From positions 35,606 through 99,605 of the forward strand of contig NZ_VINQ01000017.1 of NCBI RefSeq assembly GCF_008369105.1: DNA of 64,000 bases. Direction: 5' to 3'. This DNA is from Aquicoccus porphyridii (GTDB taxonomy: Bacteria > Pseudomonadota > Alphaproteobacteria > Rhodobacterales > Rhodobacteraceae). A program made the position numbers and the translations under genes. Of the stretch, positions 49,671-59,140 are shown piece after piece (position 1 is the first letter of the stretch; each line of letters opens with the position of its first letter). The notes beneath the pieces were generated by a model that was not told where the DNA came from, made no database searches, and worked only from the letters and a program-made list of their open reading frames with translations.

Positions 49671-50534
49671 TTATCTTTGGCATTGCGGACAGTGGAAGGA
49701 TGAGCGCCCCGATTGCACGGTGCGGCGAATCGTGGCCGCGCAGCCGGGGGTGCGGCAGGGCTGGCCTTCGCGGTCATAGACGTCGAACCGGTGCTGGAAA
49801 TACCCCAGCTCACCACTGGCCTGCCGGAAATCGCGCAACGACGATCCGCCCGCTTCGATTGCCTCTTGCAGCACGGCACGGATGATCGGAACCAGCGTCG
49901 CGACGCGCACCGCCGAGATGCGCGCCGCACGGCGCGTGGGCGCGATATGGGCCCGGTAAAGCGCCTCGCAGACATAGATGTTGCCCAGTCCGGCGATGAT
50001 GCGCTGATCGAGAAGGGCGGATTTGACCGGGGTGTTCTTGCCCCTGAGCGCGGCGACGAGGTAATCCTCGTTGAACGCATTGCCGAGCGGTTCGGGCCCG
50101 AGCCTGGCCAGCAGCGGATGGGCGTCGGCCCGGTCGGTGGGCAGAAGGTCCATCGCGCCGAAACGGCGCGGATCGTTGAAGGTGATCCGGGCACCATTCT
50201 CCATGTCGAGGATGACGTGATCGTGTTTTTCGCGGGCCGGGTGAGTGTGGACAAATTGTCCCAGCGGGTCGCCCGAAACGGTCATCCGCCCCGACATGCC
50301 GAGGTGAATCAGCAGGGATTCGCCGCCGTTCGCGTCGGGTTCGAGATCGGCGAGGATGTATTTCGACCGGCGGCGGAGCCGCGCGACGCGCCGCCCGGTC
50401 AGGCGCGTGGCGAAATCGGGCGGAAAGGGCCAGCGCAGATCGGGGCGGTTGACCTGCGCGCGGGCGATCACCTGTCCCTCCATCGACGGGGCAAGGCCAC
50501 GGCGGACGGTTTCAACCTCGGGCAGTTCGGGCAT
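49671..50534 (-). CDS. mutM: Formamidopyrimidine-DNA glycosylase
   Basis: A 287-residue bifunctional glycosylase/AP lyase that removes 8-oxoguanine. It opens [14 protein letters not shown] with catalytic Pro2 and Glu3, has the RRRSKYI lysine, and ends in a zinc finger with CRTPGC and CPQCQR. It faces ubiE divergently across an 81-base gap. Confidence 0.97.
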   Translation of the reverse strand: MPELPEVETVRRGLAPSMEGQVIARAQVNRPDLRWPFPPDFATRLTGRRVARLRRRSKYILADLEPDANGGESLLIHLGMSGRMTVSGDPLGQFVHTHPAREKHDHVILDMENGARITFNDPRRFGAMDLLPTDRADAHPLLARLGPEPLGNAFNEDYLVAALRGKNTPVKSALLDQRIIAGLGNIYVCEALYRAHIAPTRRAARISAVRVATLVPIIRAVLQEAIEAGGSSLRDFRQASGELGYFQHRFDVYDREGQPCRTPGCAATIRRTVQSGRSSFHCPQCQR

Positions 50535-50615
50535 GGGGCCTCGCGGTCACAGGGGCGCATTGTGCGCGCGTAACGCCCCGTATAAGAGAGGGCGGAGAGC
50601 GCAAAGGCAAGCCGG

Positions 50616-51359
50616 ATGACCGAGAAGACCACGCATTTCGGATTTGAGGATATCCCCGAGACGGAAAAGGCGGGGCGCGTGCGCGGCGTTTTCGGCTCGG
50701 TCGCGTCGAAATACGACGTGATGAACGACGCGATGAGCTTTGGCATCCACCGCATCTGGAAGGATGCGATGATGGATTGGCTCGCGCCGCGGCCCGGGCA
50801 ACGTCTGCTGGATGTTGCGGGCGGCACCGGCGATATCTCTTTCCGGTTTCTCAAGCGGGCGGGCCATGGCCACGCCACCGTGCTTGATCTGACCGAACCG
50901 ATGCTGGTTGAGGGGCGCAAGCGGGCCGAGGCGGCGGACCTTGCGCACAATCTTGACTGGGTGGTGGGCGACGCGATGGCGTTGCCTTTTGACGATAACA
51001 GCTTTGATGTCTACACGATCAGTTTCGGCATTCGCAACGTGACCCGCCCGCAGGATGCCCTGAACGAGGCGTTCAGGGTGCTGAAACCGGGTGGGCGGCT
51101 GATGGTGCTGGAATTCAGCCAGATCCCCAACGACATGATGCAGAAGGTTTACGATCTCTATTCCTTCAACATCATCCCGCGCATCGGCCAGATGATCGCG
51201 AATGACCGCGATTCATACCAGTATCTCGTCGAATCCATCCGCAAGTTCCCCGATCAGCAGACGTTCCTCGACATGGTGAGGGCGGCCGGCTTCGAACAGG
51301 CGAAATATCGCAACCTGTCGATGGGCATTGCCTGCCTGCATTCGGGCTGGAAACTGTGA
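50616..51359 (+). CDS. ubiE: Ubiquinone/menaquinone biosynthesis methyltransferase UbiE
   Basis: A 247-residue SAM-dependent C-methyltransferase of the quinone pathway. It shows [38 protein letters not shown], motif [14 protein letters not shown], and [13 protein letters not shown]. Ten bases separate its stop from the ubiB start, so the pair is cotranscribed. Confidence 0.97.
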   Translation: MTEKTTHFGFEDIPETEKAGRVRGVFGSVASKYDVMNDAMSFGIHRIWKDAMMDWLAPRPGQRLLDVAGGTGDISFRFLKRAGHGHATVLDLTEPMLVEGRKRAEAADLAHNLDWVVGDAMALPFDDNSFDVYTISFGIRNVTRPQDALNEAFRVLKPGGRLMVLEFSQIPNDMMQKVYDLYSFNIIPRIGQMIANDRDSYQYLVESIRKFPDQQTFLDMVRAAGFEQAKYRNLSMGIACLHSGWKL

Positions 51360-51369
51360 GGCGCGCGGG

Positions 51370-52902
51370 ATGAGGGGGCCGCATAATATCATCCGCCTGA
51401 TCCGCACCGGCGCGACGCTGGAGCGGACCGGGGCGATGACCGTGATTCTCGATGCGTTCGAGGCGCCGAAACTCATGCGGGTGGTGTTGCGCGCGCTGGT
51501 CTGGCCGGTGCAGTGGCTGGGCGAAAAGGGCGACCCTTCGATGCCGCCCGCAACCCGCGCGCTGAGCGCGCTGGGACCGGCCTATATCAAGTTCGGGCAG
51601 ATCCTGAGCACCCGGCCCGACGTGGTGGGCGACGAGCTGGCCGTTCACCTGCGGGTCTTGCAGGACAAGTTGCCGCCCTTTTCCATGGTCAAGGCACGCG
51701 AGTCCGTGCATGACGCGCTGGGCCTGCCGGTGAGCGAGATTTTCGACAGTTTCAGCGAGTCGGTGGCGGCGGCCTCGATCGCGCAGGTGCATCGCGCGCG
51801 GCTCAAGACCACCGGCGAGGACGTGGCGGTCAAGGTGCTGCGCCCCGGGATCGAGCGGGCGTTCCAGCGCGATATCGACGCGTTTTACCTTGCCGCCGAC
51901 GTGATCGAGTTCCTGTCGCCCGCCTCGCGGCGGTTGCGTCCGCGCGACGTGATCAGGCATTTCGAGGGCGTGGTGCAGGGCGAGCTCGACCTGCGGCTCG
52001 AAGCGGCTTCGGCCAGCGAATTCGCCGCCAACACCAAGGATGACGATGGGTTCCGCCTGCCGGAGGTCAAGTGGAACCTGTCGGGTCGCCGCGTCATGGT
52101 CATGGGCTGGGCCGAGGGCGTGGCGCTGGGCGACAATGCGGCGCTGGACGCGGCGGGCCATGATCGCCACGCGCTGGGCGAGCGGGTGCTACAACTCTTC
52201 CTCAGCCATGCGCTGCGCGACGGGTTCTTTCACGCCGACATGCACCAGGGCAATCTCAAGGTCGCGGCGAATGGCGATATCATCGCCTATGATTTCGGGA
52301 TCATGGGCCATATCGACGAATATACCCGCCGGGTCTATGCCGAGATCCTCTACGGGTTCATCCAGCGCGATTACAAGCGCGTGGCCGAGGTCCATTTCGA
52401 GGCCGGATACGTGCCCGCCGATCAGGATGTCGACGCCTTTGCCCGCGCGCTCAGGGTGGTGGGCGAGCCGATTTTCGGCATGGACGCGAGCCAGATCTCG
52501 ATGGGGCGACTGCTGAGCTATCTCTTTGAAGTGACAGAGCGTTTCGGGATGGAGACGCGCACCGAACTGATCCTGTTGCAGCGCACGATGGTGGTGGTCG
52601 AGGGCGTGGCGCGGTCGCTGTCGCCCAATCTCAATATCTGGGACGTGGCCAAGCCCATCGTCGGGGATTACATCCAGCAATCCATCGGCCCCAAGGCGCT
52701 GGCGCGGGACATGGCGAAAACCGCGCGGGTTCTGGCACGGTTCGGGCCGCGTCTGCCCGGCATGGTCGAGGCCGCGCTTGTCCGGCAAAGCCTGCCACCG
52801 GCCCCGCCGCGACCCCAGCGACGCTTCTGGCGCCCTGCGCTTTGGCTTGTCGGTGGCGTGGCGCTGGGCGCGGGGGGCGTGGCGTTGGCGCTGTCCCAGT
52901 GA
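51370..52902 (+). CDS. ubiB: Ubiquinone biosynthesis kinase-like protein UbiB
   Basis: A 510-residue ABC1/ADCK atypical kinase required for ubiquinone synthesis. Family marks are PAYIKFGQILSTRPD (KxGQ), AAASIAQVHRARL, VAVKVLRPGI, HADMHQGNLKV and the DFG triad in YDFGIMG. Two hydrophobic C-terminal segments (ALWLVGGVALGAGGVAL) anchor it to the membrane. The start at 51370 follows the ubiE stop; the frame opens 14 codons earlier inside ubiE. Confidence 0.95.
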   Translation: MRGPHNIIRLIRTGATLERTGAMTVILDAFEAPKLMRVVLRALVWPVQWLGEKGDPSMPPATRALSALGPAYIKFGQILSTRPDVVGDELAVHLRVLQDKLPPFSMVKARESVHDALGLPVSEIFDSFSESVAAASIAQVHRARLKTTGEDVAVKVLRPGIERAFQRDIDAFYLAADVIEFLSPASRRLRPRDVIRHFEGVVQGELDLRLEAASASEFAANTKDDDGFRLPEVKWNLSGRRVMVMGWAEGVALGDNAALDAAGHDRHALGERVLQLFLSHALRDGFFHADMHQGNLKVAANGDIIAYDFGIMGHIDEYTRRVYAEILYGFIQRDYKRVAEVHFEAGYVPADQDVDAFARALRVVGEPIFGMDASQISMGRLLSYLFEVTERFGMETRTELILLQRTMVVVEGVARSLSPNLNIWDVAKPIVGDYIQQSIGPKALARDMAKTARVLARFGPRLPGMVEAALVRQSLPPAPPRPQRRFWRPALWLVGGVALGAGGVALALSQ

Positions 52903-53036
52903 CGCCGGGCCATAGGCATGTTTCCGCTTGCAGATTTGTGACAGTTGGGCGGGCACATGGCCGATGGTCAAAAGGGCTGTTTTTTCGCGGTGCAGTTTCG
53001 CATAGACTGGGCGAAATCATGTGGAGTGGTGGGGCA

Positions 53037-55178
53037 ATGCGGGTTTCGAAACCGGCGATTCTGGTCGGGTTGGTGGCGATGGTGCCGATGGCGGCGCATG
53101 GTGACAACCTGACCACCAGATCGAAGAACATGTATGGCACACCCGGTGGGCTCATTGACATGCCCACGGCCGAGATGGCCGAGGATGGGGAGCTGTCCAC
53201 GACGATTTCGCATTTCGGTGACACGACCAGGACGATGCTGACCTTTCAGGTCACGCCGCGTCTGACCGGGACGTTCCGCTATTCGTCGCTGCGCGAATAC
53301 CGGCCGGGCCGGGGCGGCGCGAACCCCTATCCCAATTCGTCCTATTACGACCGTAGTTTCGATCTGCGCTACCAGGTTATGACCGAGGGGGACTATCACC
53401 CGGCGGTGGCGGTCGGGCTGCGCGATTTCATGGGCACGGGGCTTTACGGTGGCGAATACGTGGTCGCGACCAAGGAATTCGGATCGCGGCTGCGCGTGAC
53501 CGGCGGGGTCGGTTGGGGGCGGCTGGGCAGTTTCGACAGCTTCGGCAGCACCGGCACCCGGCCGACCGGCTTGATCGGGTCTGGCGGCATTCCCAATACC
53601 GACCGATGGTTCCGCGGGCCGATGTCCGCCTTCGGCGGGCTGAGCTACCAGGCGACCGACCGGCTGAGCTTCAAGGCGGAATATTCGACCGACGCCTACC
53701 TGGAAGAGCGCGGCGCCGGGCAGGACCCGGGGTCCAACCTCTTTCAACGCAAGAGCCCGTGGAATTTCGGGCTCGACTACCAGGTCAGCGACAGCATCAA
53801 TCTCGGGGCCTATTACATGTATGGCTCGGAAGTCGGGGTGCGGATGAGCATCGCGCTCAACCCGAAAACCGCGCCGATTCCGGGCGGTGCGGATCTGGCG
53901 CCGCTGCCGGTGGCGGTGCGACCGCAATTCTCGGCCCGCGATCTGGGCTGGGACGCCACCCCCGGCGCCCGGGACACCCTGCGTGACGAGGTTGCGCAAA
54001 GCCTCGCCAAAGAGGGGCTGATCCTTGAGGGGATCGAGGCCGAACCGGGGCGCGTGCGGGTTCTCGTGCGCAACACGCGCTGGGACATCGAACCACAGGC
54101 CGTGGGCCGCGCGGCGCGGGTTCTGAGCCGGGTGATGCCCGATTCAGTCGAGCAGTTCACCATCGGGCAAAGCTATCAGGGCATGCCGACCGGCGCGGTG
54201 ACGATGCGGCGTAGCGATGTCGAGGCGCTGGAAAACGCACCGGCCGCGGCGATGCTCGATCGCGTGACCTTCAGCGGCGATGGCGCGGCGTGGGCGGGCA
54301 TGGATGTCGCGCCGGGCAATTATCCGCGGCTGGAATGGAGCCTTGCCCCGTTCCTCAAGCTGGGTGTTTTCGACCCCGACTCGCCGGTCAAGGCGGATGC
54401 GGGGCTGCGCCTGTCGGGTGATTACCACGTTGCGCCCGGCTGGGTTCTGTCGGGGGCGGTGTCGGTCAAGGCGGCGGGCAATCTCGACGCTCCGCCCAAG
54501 GGGCGGTCGGGCGTGGGGCCGGGAACACTCCCCAAGGTGCGCTCGAACGCGCGGTTCTACGCCGAGGGCAACGACCCGCGACTCGATTACCTGACGGTGG
54601 CAAAATACGGGCGACTGGGCGAGGATTGGTATGGCCGCATGACCTTTGGCTATCTCGAACAGATGTATGCCGGTGTCTCGGGTGAAGTCCTGTGGAAACC
54701 GGTGGGCAGCCGCCTCGCGCTGGGGGCCGAGGTCAACTATGTCGCGCAGCGCGACTTCAACCAGGGCTTTGGCCTGCGCAATTACGATATCGCGACCGGC
54801 CACCTGTCGGCCTATTACGATTTCGGCAACGGCTTTCACGGGCAGCTCGACATGGGGCGCTATCTTGCCGGCGACTGGGGGGCGACCGTGGCGCTTGACC
54901 GCGAATTCGACAATGGCTGGCGCGTGGGGGCCTACGTGACCAAGACCAACGTATCTGCCGCCGCCTTTGGCGAGGGATCGTTCGACAAGGGCATTCGCAT
55001 CACCATTCCGATGAGCTGGGCGATCGGGTCGGCCACGCGCAACAAGAACGAACTCGTGATTCAGTCGCTGACCCGCGACGGTGGCGCGCGCGTCAACGTG
55101 GACGGGCGGCTTTACGAGGCGGTGCGCGACAGCCACCAACCGCAGATGGCCAAGACATGGGGGAAATTCTGGAGATGA
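53037..55178 (+). CDS. yjbH: YjbH-type outer-membrane exopolysaccharide protein
   Basis: A 713-residue secreted protein. After a signal peptide (VSKPAILVGLVAMVPMAAHG) comes the YjbH opening TTRSKNMYGTPGGLIDMPTAEM and a long beta-rich body with repeated aromatic strands, as in YjbH porin-like domains. The C-terminal third (WYGRMTFGYLEQMYAG, YDFGNGFHGQLDMGRY) is the lipoprotein-associated beta-barrel segment. In E. coli the yjbEFGH operon makes an exopolysaccharide and YjbH is its outer-membrane component. yjbF overlaps by four bases. Confidence 0.88.
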   Translation: MRVSKPAILVGLVAMVPMAAHGDNLTTRSKNMYGTPGGLIDMPTAEMAEDGELSTTISHFGDTTRTMLTFQVTPRLTGTFRYSSLREYRPGRGGANPYPNSSYYDRSFDLRYQVMTEGDYHPAVAVGLRDFMGTGLYGGEYVVATKEFGSRLRVTGGVGWGRLGSFDSFGSTGTRPTGLIGSGGIPNTDRWFRGPMSAFGGLSYQATDRLSFKAEYSTDAYLEERGAGQDPGSNLFQRKSPWNFGLDYQVSDSINLGAYYMYGSEVGVRMSIALNPKTAPIPGGADLAPLPVAVRPQFSARDLGWDATPGARDTLRDEVAQSLAKEGLILEGIEAEPGRVRVLVRNTRWDIEPQAVGRAARVLSRVMPDSVEQFTIGQSYQGMPTGAVTMRRSDVEALENAPAAAMLDRVTFSGDGAAWAGMDVAPGNYPRLEWSLAPFLKLGVFDPDSPVKADAGLRLSGDYHVAPGWVLSGAVSVKAAGNLDAPPKGRSGVGPGTLPKVRSNARFYAEGNDPRLDYLTVAKYGRLGEDWYGRMTFGYLEQMYAGVSGEVLWKPVGSRLALGAEVNYVAQRDFNQGFGLRNYDIATGHLSAYYDFGNGFHGQLDMGRYLAGDWGATVALDREFDNGWRVGAYVTKTNVSAAAFGEGSFDKGIRITIPMSWAIGSATRNKNELVIQSLTRDGGARVNVDGRLYEAVRDSHQPQMAKTWGKFWR

Positions 55179-55858
55179 AGCGTTCACATGTCGGCCTCGC
55201 ACTCGCTGCCTGCCTGGCCCTTGCCGCCTGTGGCAACCGGTCGGGCCAGGGTCAGGTCGAGGTTCTCAGGACCGCGGTTTCGGGAATGTTCAACTCCTCG
55301 GACCAGGGCAACAGTGGCGGGGCCTCGGCCGAAGAACTCGCCGCGGCGATCAACGCGGCGTTGAACGGCACCGACCTGCCGCTGAGCCTTGCCATGGTCG
55401 AGGCGCGCAATGCCACGACCCTCCTGACCCGGATCGAGACCAATGGCGCCTATGGCACCTGGGCCGCGCCCGACCGTCGCACGATCATCATGAAGGACGG
55501 GCTGATCACCGCGACGCGGGGTCTGGGCAATGACATCATGTCCTCCGAAACCGGGGCGGTCGCCGCACTTGTCACCGCGCGCCAGGCGGGACAGGCGCAG
55601 CGCGTCCACCGCTATCTCGACGGAGAGAACCATACCGTCGAGATGCGCGCCGATTGCCGCGTGACACGTGGCGGCGAGGCGATGGTCAAAAGCGTGCGGT
55701 TCAACGCGAAAACGGTCGAGATGACCGAAAGCTGCGACACCGGCACGCGCCGTTTCGTCAACACCTACATGGTCGACAGGCAGGGTGACGTGGTGCAGTC
55801 GCGCCAATGGGCGAACCCCGAGGGCGGGCATATCTTCATCCAGGCCCTGCGCAAGTGA
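55175..55858 (+). CDS. yjbF: YjbF-family lipoprotein
   Basis: A 227-residue GfcB/YjbF lipoprotein. The signal peptide ends in LALAACGN, a lipobox with acylated Cys. The mature domain has ATTLLTRIETNGAYGTW and the GLGNDIMSS motif of the YjbF/GfcB domain, where related strains use it in group 4 capsule or exopolysaccharide export. It is translationally coupled to yjbH (ATGA). A yjbG homologue is absent from this operon. Confidence 0.88.
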   Translation: MKRSHVGLALAACLALAACGNRSGQGQVEVLRTAVSGMFNSSDQGNSGGASAEELAAAINAALNGTDLPLSLAMVEARNATTLLTRIETNGAYGTWAAPDRRTIIMKDGLITATRGLGNDIMSSETGAVAALVTARQAGQAQRVHRYLDGENHTVEMRADCRVTRGGEAMVKSVRFNAKTVEMTESCDTGTRRFVNTYMVDRQGDVVQSRQWANPEGGHIFIQALRK

Positions 55859-55905
55859 AACGCGGATCTGACGTGGTGATGGATGAGTTCATCACGCACC
55901 GCGCC

Positions 55906-55936
55906 AAAAGAAAACGGCGGCCCATGGGCCGCCGTT
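55906..55936 (-). terminator. Intrinsic terminator, first yjbE-like copy
   Basis: A perfect 24-bp palindrome (55913-55936), followed on the minus strand by TTTTCTTTT, 34 bases after the gene's stop. Also usable by yjbF in the opposite direction. Confidence 0.78.
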
Positions 55937-55969
55937 CGCGTATGATCTGATCGCCTGTCGGCGGTCGTC

Positions 55970-56176
55970 TCAGGTTCCGTCGCTGCTCGTGGCAACGGCC
56001 ATGGCCAGTGTGACAACGGCAACGGCTGCCATGCCTGCACCGCCAGCGCCCAGGCCAAGCCCGCCACCTTGGGTCGACACGAACGGATCGTTCTGGGTCT
56101 TGGTCTCAGCGGCAACCGGAAGCGCGGAAGCAGCGGCGAGAGCAGCAGCGGCTGCGATCATCGAAATCTTTTTCAT
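55970..56176 (-). CDS. Small secreted YjbE-like protein, copy 1
   Basis: A 68-residue protein. MKKISMIAAAAALAAASALPVAAETK is a signal peptide ending at AxA, followed by a mature part of about 45 residues with GGGLGLGAGGAG and a hydrophobic Ala/Val stretch, ending TSSDGT. It resembles E. coli YjbE in size and layout (signal, Gly/Ala-rich body, short polar tail). GGAGA lies ahead of the ATG at 56176, which is four codons after an alternative ATG. It faces the yjbH-yjbF pair. Confidence 0.72.
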   Translation of the reverse strand: MKKISMIAAAAALAAASALPVAAETKTQNDPFVSTQGGGLGLGAGGAGMAAVAVVTLAMAVATSSDGT

Positions 56177-56340
56177 AACGTTCTCCATACCTTGGCCGAG
56201 TCGGCGATTGCCAATCTGTCCATACAGATTACCGGACAGTATTACCCAATTTATAGTATAATCCTATCAACTTGAAAACAGGTTTTTGGTGAATGGCCGG
56301 TTCGACGTGGTGATAGGCAAAGTTCAGCACACGCCGCGCC

Positions 56341-56372
56341 AAAAGAAAACGGCGGCCCATGGGCCGCCGTTT
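56341..56372 (-). terminator. Intrinsic terminator, second yjbE-like copy
   Basis: A perfect 26-bp palindrome (56347-56372), with TTTTCTTTT partly overlapping its end on the minus strand, the counterpart of the terminator at 55906. It lies 33 bases after the gene's stop. Confidence 0.78.
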
Positions 56373-56404
56373 GCATATGATCTGATCGCCTGTTGGCGGC
56401 CGTC

Positions 56405-56611
56405 TCAGGTTCCGTCGCTGCTCGTGGTGACGGCGATGGCCACTGCAACAACGGCAACGGCTGCAATGCCGGCACCGCCAGCGCCCAGGCCAAGCCCGCC
56501 ACCTTGGGTCGACACGAACGGATCGTTCTGGGTCTTGGTCTCAGCGGCGACCGGAAGGGCGGCAGCAGCGGCGAGGGCAGCAACGGCTGCGATCGTCGAA
56601 ATCTTTTTCAT
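56405..56611 (-). CDS. Small secreted YjbE-like protein, copy 2
   Basis: A 68-residue paralogue of the gene at 55970 with the same signal peptide and an identical central stretch (TKTQNDPFVSTQGGGLGLG). It differs at several hydrophobic positions near the end (AGIAAVAVVAVAIAVTT against AGMAAVAVVTLAMAVAT), mostly conservative. GGAGA precedes ATG 56611. The two copies keep equal length and frame, so both are probably functional. Confidence 0.72.
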   Translation of the reverse strand: MKKISTIAAVAALAAAAALPVAAETKTQNDPFVSTQGGGLGLGAGGAGIAAVAVVAVAIAVTTSSDGT

Positions 56612-56929
56612 AACTTTCTCCAAACCTTAGTTGAGTCGGCAAATGCCAACGTGACCACCCAAACTATCGCACAGTCTTATTCAGCTTGAAAACAGATTTT
56701 TGTGATCTTGCCGTTTCAAGCCCGATCTGGGCCGTACTTGGGCGAATCATGGCTGCTTTCGCGCCACGGAACCCCGTGTTGAGTTGCATTAATGCATCGC
56801 TGTGGCCGCGTGGTGTGATTGGTGCCGCGGGCCGTTCGATTGCGCCCGTGGCTGCCGTCGTCACTTGATTCGTCCCGCCCTGCCCTGATGTGGGTTGACA
56901 GAACTCATCGGGGTTCCCGTTTTGCGCGA
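56612..56929. other. Intergenic stretch between yjbE-like copy 2 and flgD
   Basis: 318 bases holding the leader of the second yjbE-like gene and, from about 56710 on, ordinary sequence. No convincing gene; short open frames lack ribosome-binding sites. No clear terminator for flgD is seen. Confidence 0.45.
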
Positions 56930-57628
56930 TCAGTTCGCGCGGCGCAGGGCCAGAACATCGTCCGCCGCGACCGTCGCACCGCCATCAAGGACAAGCTGCA
57001 TGGCGCCGTCGACATTCCGCGCCTCGACCACCTCGGAATAGGTTTCGACCGGGGTTGTGGAAGCGGGTTCCCCGTTCGCGAAATTCTCAACCGTGAAACC
57101 GTAAAGCCCCGGCGGCAAGGGGGTGCCATCGGCGCCGACACCGGCCCAGTCGACCGGGCCGACGGCAAGGTCGAGCGGCTGACGCTGAACCTCGGCGCCG
57201 CTCTCGTCCGAGACGACAAGCCATGCCGCATCGGCGCGCTGGTCGATCTCGGGTGTCAGGGTCAGGGGCGCACCGTCGAACCGGGCCGGGGCCGTGCTGC
57301 GCACCTCCATCCCGACCAGCGTGGCAAGCTGTGTCACGCCCGAGGCCGCGATATTGGCCACCAGCCCGGACAGCAGATCATTGGTCAACACCTGCTGTTC
57401 GACCGAAGAGAACGTGGCCAGTTGCACCGCGTAATCGGAACTGTCGATCGGGTTGAGCGGGTCCTGGTTCTGCATTTGCGTGGTCAGCATTTCCAGGAAA
57501 GTCTGGAAATCCGCGCCGATCACGCTCTTGGCCGAACTGCCGGGCGGATCGTTCTGGCCGGATTGCGCCCGCGCATTCTGCGTGGCGGTGGCCGAGACGG
57601 CGGAAAGGGGCGTGGTCGGGTCTGTCAT
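56930..57628 (-). CDS. flgD: Flagellar hook-capping protein FlgD
   Basis: A 232-residue scaffold that caps the growing hook during assembly. The N-terminal FLEMLTTQMQNQDPLNPIDSSDYAVQLATFSSVEQQ is the FlgD signature (split here as the DPLNP and FSSVEQQ motifs), followed by the FLG_D tudor/Ig-like region. It starts 15 bases after fliK on the same strand, so the two form an operon. Confidence 0.93.
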   Translation of the reverse strand: MTDPTTPLSAVSATATQNARAQSGQNDPPGSSAKSVIGADFQTFLEMLTTQMQNQDPLNPIDSSDYAVQLATFSSVEQQVLTNDLLSGLVANIAASGVTQLATLVGMEVRSTAPARFDGAPLTLTPEIDQRADAAWLVVSDESGAEVQRQPLDLAVGPVDWAGVGADGTPLPPGLYGFTVENFANGEPASTTPVETYSEVVEARNVDGAMQLVLDGGATVAADDVLALRRAN

Positions 57629-57643
57629 GGTGCGTTGCTTTCT

Positions 57644-59029
57644 CTAAAGGCGGATGTCGATCGAACCGTCTGCGATGCGGGCCGAGAGCGCCGGGGCAGG
57701 GGGCGCGCTCTGATCGGGCAGGTCGGGATCGTCGCCCGGGGCACCGCGCGATGGGTCGTCGCCCGGCGGCGGTTGCCCGCTGTCCCGGCCGCGCCGGTCG
57801 GGGCCGAAATCGAACTGGATGCTGCCATAGCCGATCTGGCGGAACTCTTCGGCCAGAAGGCCGATATGCCGCCGCATGAGGTCAAGCGTCTCGCCACGTT
57901 CGGCGGTGATCGTGACCGAGATTGCCCCCTCGGACTGAACCATGGTCATGCGCACCCGGCCAAGCTCTTCGGGGTTGAGCCTGACCTCGGTCGCCTGTTG
58001 CGGGCCCGGGGCGAATTCGGCGATCTGGCGGGCGACATGCTGTGGCAGGTCCGGCCCATAGCGCGCGATGAGTGGCCCGGTTGGGCGGGTTTCGCGCGCG
58101 ATGCCCTCGAAACCGGCGAGACCGGAAAGCTCTGCCCCCGGATCAGATCGGGTGGCGTGCTCGCGCCCGTCGAGACCACCCGAAAGCCGGATCGCCCCGA
58201 AGTTGGCGGCGTCGGCGGGCGCGAGAGCGGGCCGCGATGCCGGTGCCAGTGACCGCTGCGACGGTGGCGGCAACAGCGGGCTGGTCCCGGCACGGGCCCC
58301 GATGCTGTATGCCGTCTTGAGGTCTGCACCCGGGGTCGGGCCATGCTCATCGGTGGTGTCATGCAGTGAAAGGCCAATGCCGGATGCCGCGATAGACCGG
58401 ATCGGACTCGCTATCCGTGCGGCGACCTGTGCTGGCGGCGGGATGTCATGGTGTGGCACGGGGGATGAATGTGTCGCGCGGTGTTCGGCGGTCACCCCGG
58501 GGGCCGTCGGCGCCGGAATGGCCGGCCCGTCGGTGCGCCGAACATTGGCGGAGTGGTCCGCCCCTCCCGCCCGTGATGCCGTCACGAGAAGTTCCTGCTG
58601 GCGGGATGACAGAACCCTGTCGACAGGGGAAGATGCGGCCGGGGCAGATGCCACAGGACGCGGCGCAAGCCCCGGAATCGCGGATCGCCCGGGCGATCGC
58701 GACGCCTCCCCGGCGATATTCGCGCGCGGCAACGCCAGGCGCGCGGGGGCGGTTTGTGCGGGAATATCGTGACGTGTCTCCGGGGCGGTGTCGCGCGTCT
58801 CCTCTGGGTTTTCGCCATGGGGAGGGGGCAATTGATCCGGCTCCGTCGCCTCGCGATCCTTGCCCGGCTCATCGGCGGGGGGCTGGGCCAGGGGCGTGCG
58901 GGCATGCACCATGTCGGAAAAAAGATCCCCATCCGCCCGCACGCCCGACGCGCCCTTTTGCGGATCTGCCTCGACCGGGCGGTTCGCCATGCGCCCGGCC
59001 ATCGCCGGGTGTGTCGTGATTTCCGTCAT
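57644..59029 (-). CDS. fliK: Flagellar hook-length control protein FliK
   Basis: About 461 residues. The first ~350 are Pro/Ala/Ser-rich and variable, as usual for FliK. The C-terminal Flg_hook domain has EVRLNPEELGRVRMTMVQSE (about residues 375-395) and LLAEEFRQIGYGSIQFDFG. It measures hook length and switches export specificity. The start was placed at 59029 (GAGGGC upstream) rather than 59065. It precedes flgD in an operon. Confidence 0.85.
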   Translation of the reverse strand: MTEITTHPAMAGRMANRPVEADPQKGASGVRADGDLFSDMVHARTPLAQPPADEPGKDREATEPDQLPPPHGENPEETRDTAPETRHDIPAQTAPARLALPRANIAGEASRSPGRSAIPGLAPRPVASAPAASSPVDRVLSSRQQELLVTASRAGGADHSANVRRTDGPAIPAPTAPGVTAEHRATHSSPVPHHDIPPPAQVAARIASPIRSIAASGIGLSLHDTTDEHGPTPGADLKTAYSIGARAGTSPLLPPPSQRSLAPASRPALAPADAANFGAIRLSGGLDGREHATRSDPGAELSGLAGFEGIARETRPTGPLIARYGPDLPQHVARQIAEFAPGPQQATEVRLNPEELGRVRMTMVQSEGAISVTITAERGETLDLMRRHIGLLAEEFRQIGYGSIQFDFGPDRRGRDSGQPPPGDDPSRGAPGDDPDLPDQSAPPAPALSARIADGSIDIRL

Positions 59030-59077
59030 CTGGCCCTCGGAATTCTTCCAGTTCGGGCCAAGCATTCCAGATTGCGG

Positions 59078-59092
59078 TTACCGGTTCTTTAC
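59078..59092. promoter_or_regulatory. CtrA-like site in the fliK / rod-protein divergent region
   Basis: TTAC-N7-TTAC (59078-59081 and 59089-59092). CtrA in alphaproteobacteria recognises TTAA-N7-TTAAC; here the spacing is exact and each half matches three of four bases. It lies between divergent flagellar operons. Confidence 0.4.
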
Positions 59093-59140
59093 CGGCCATC
59101 GGCTATGACGAAAAAAATCCGATCAATTGGAGCCATGCAC

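Larger units (their letters stand above)
55868..56706. repeat. Tandem duplication of about 420-435 bp
   Basis: Two copies of a unit (about 55868-56290 and 56303-56706) each hold a flank with GTTCA, the AAAAGAAAA tract, a palindromic terminator, a small secreted-protein gene, its SD, and a leader with CTTGAAAACAG ahead of a T-run. The genes' stops are exactly 435 bases apart. Coding parts differ by a few substitutions, leaders more, and leader length differs by about 17 bases. Confidence 0.8.
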
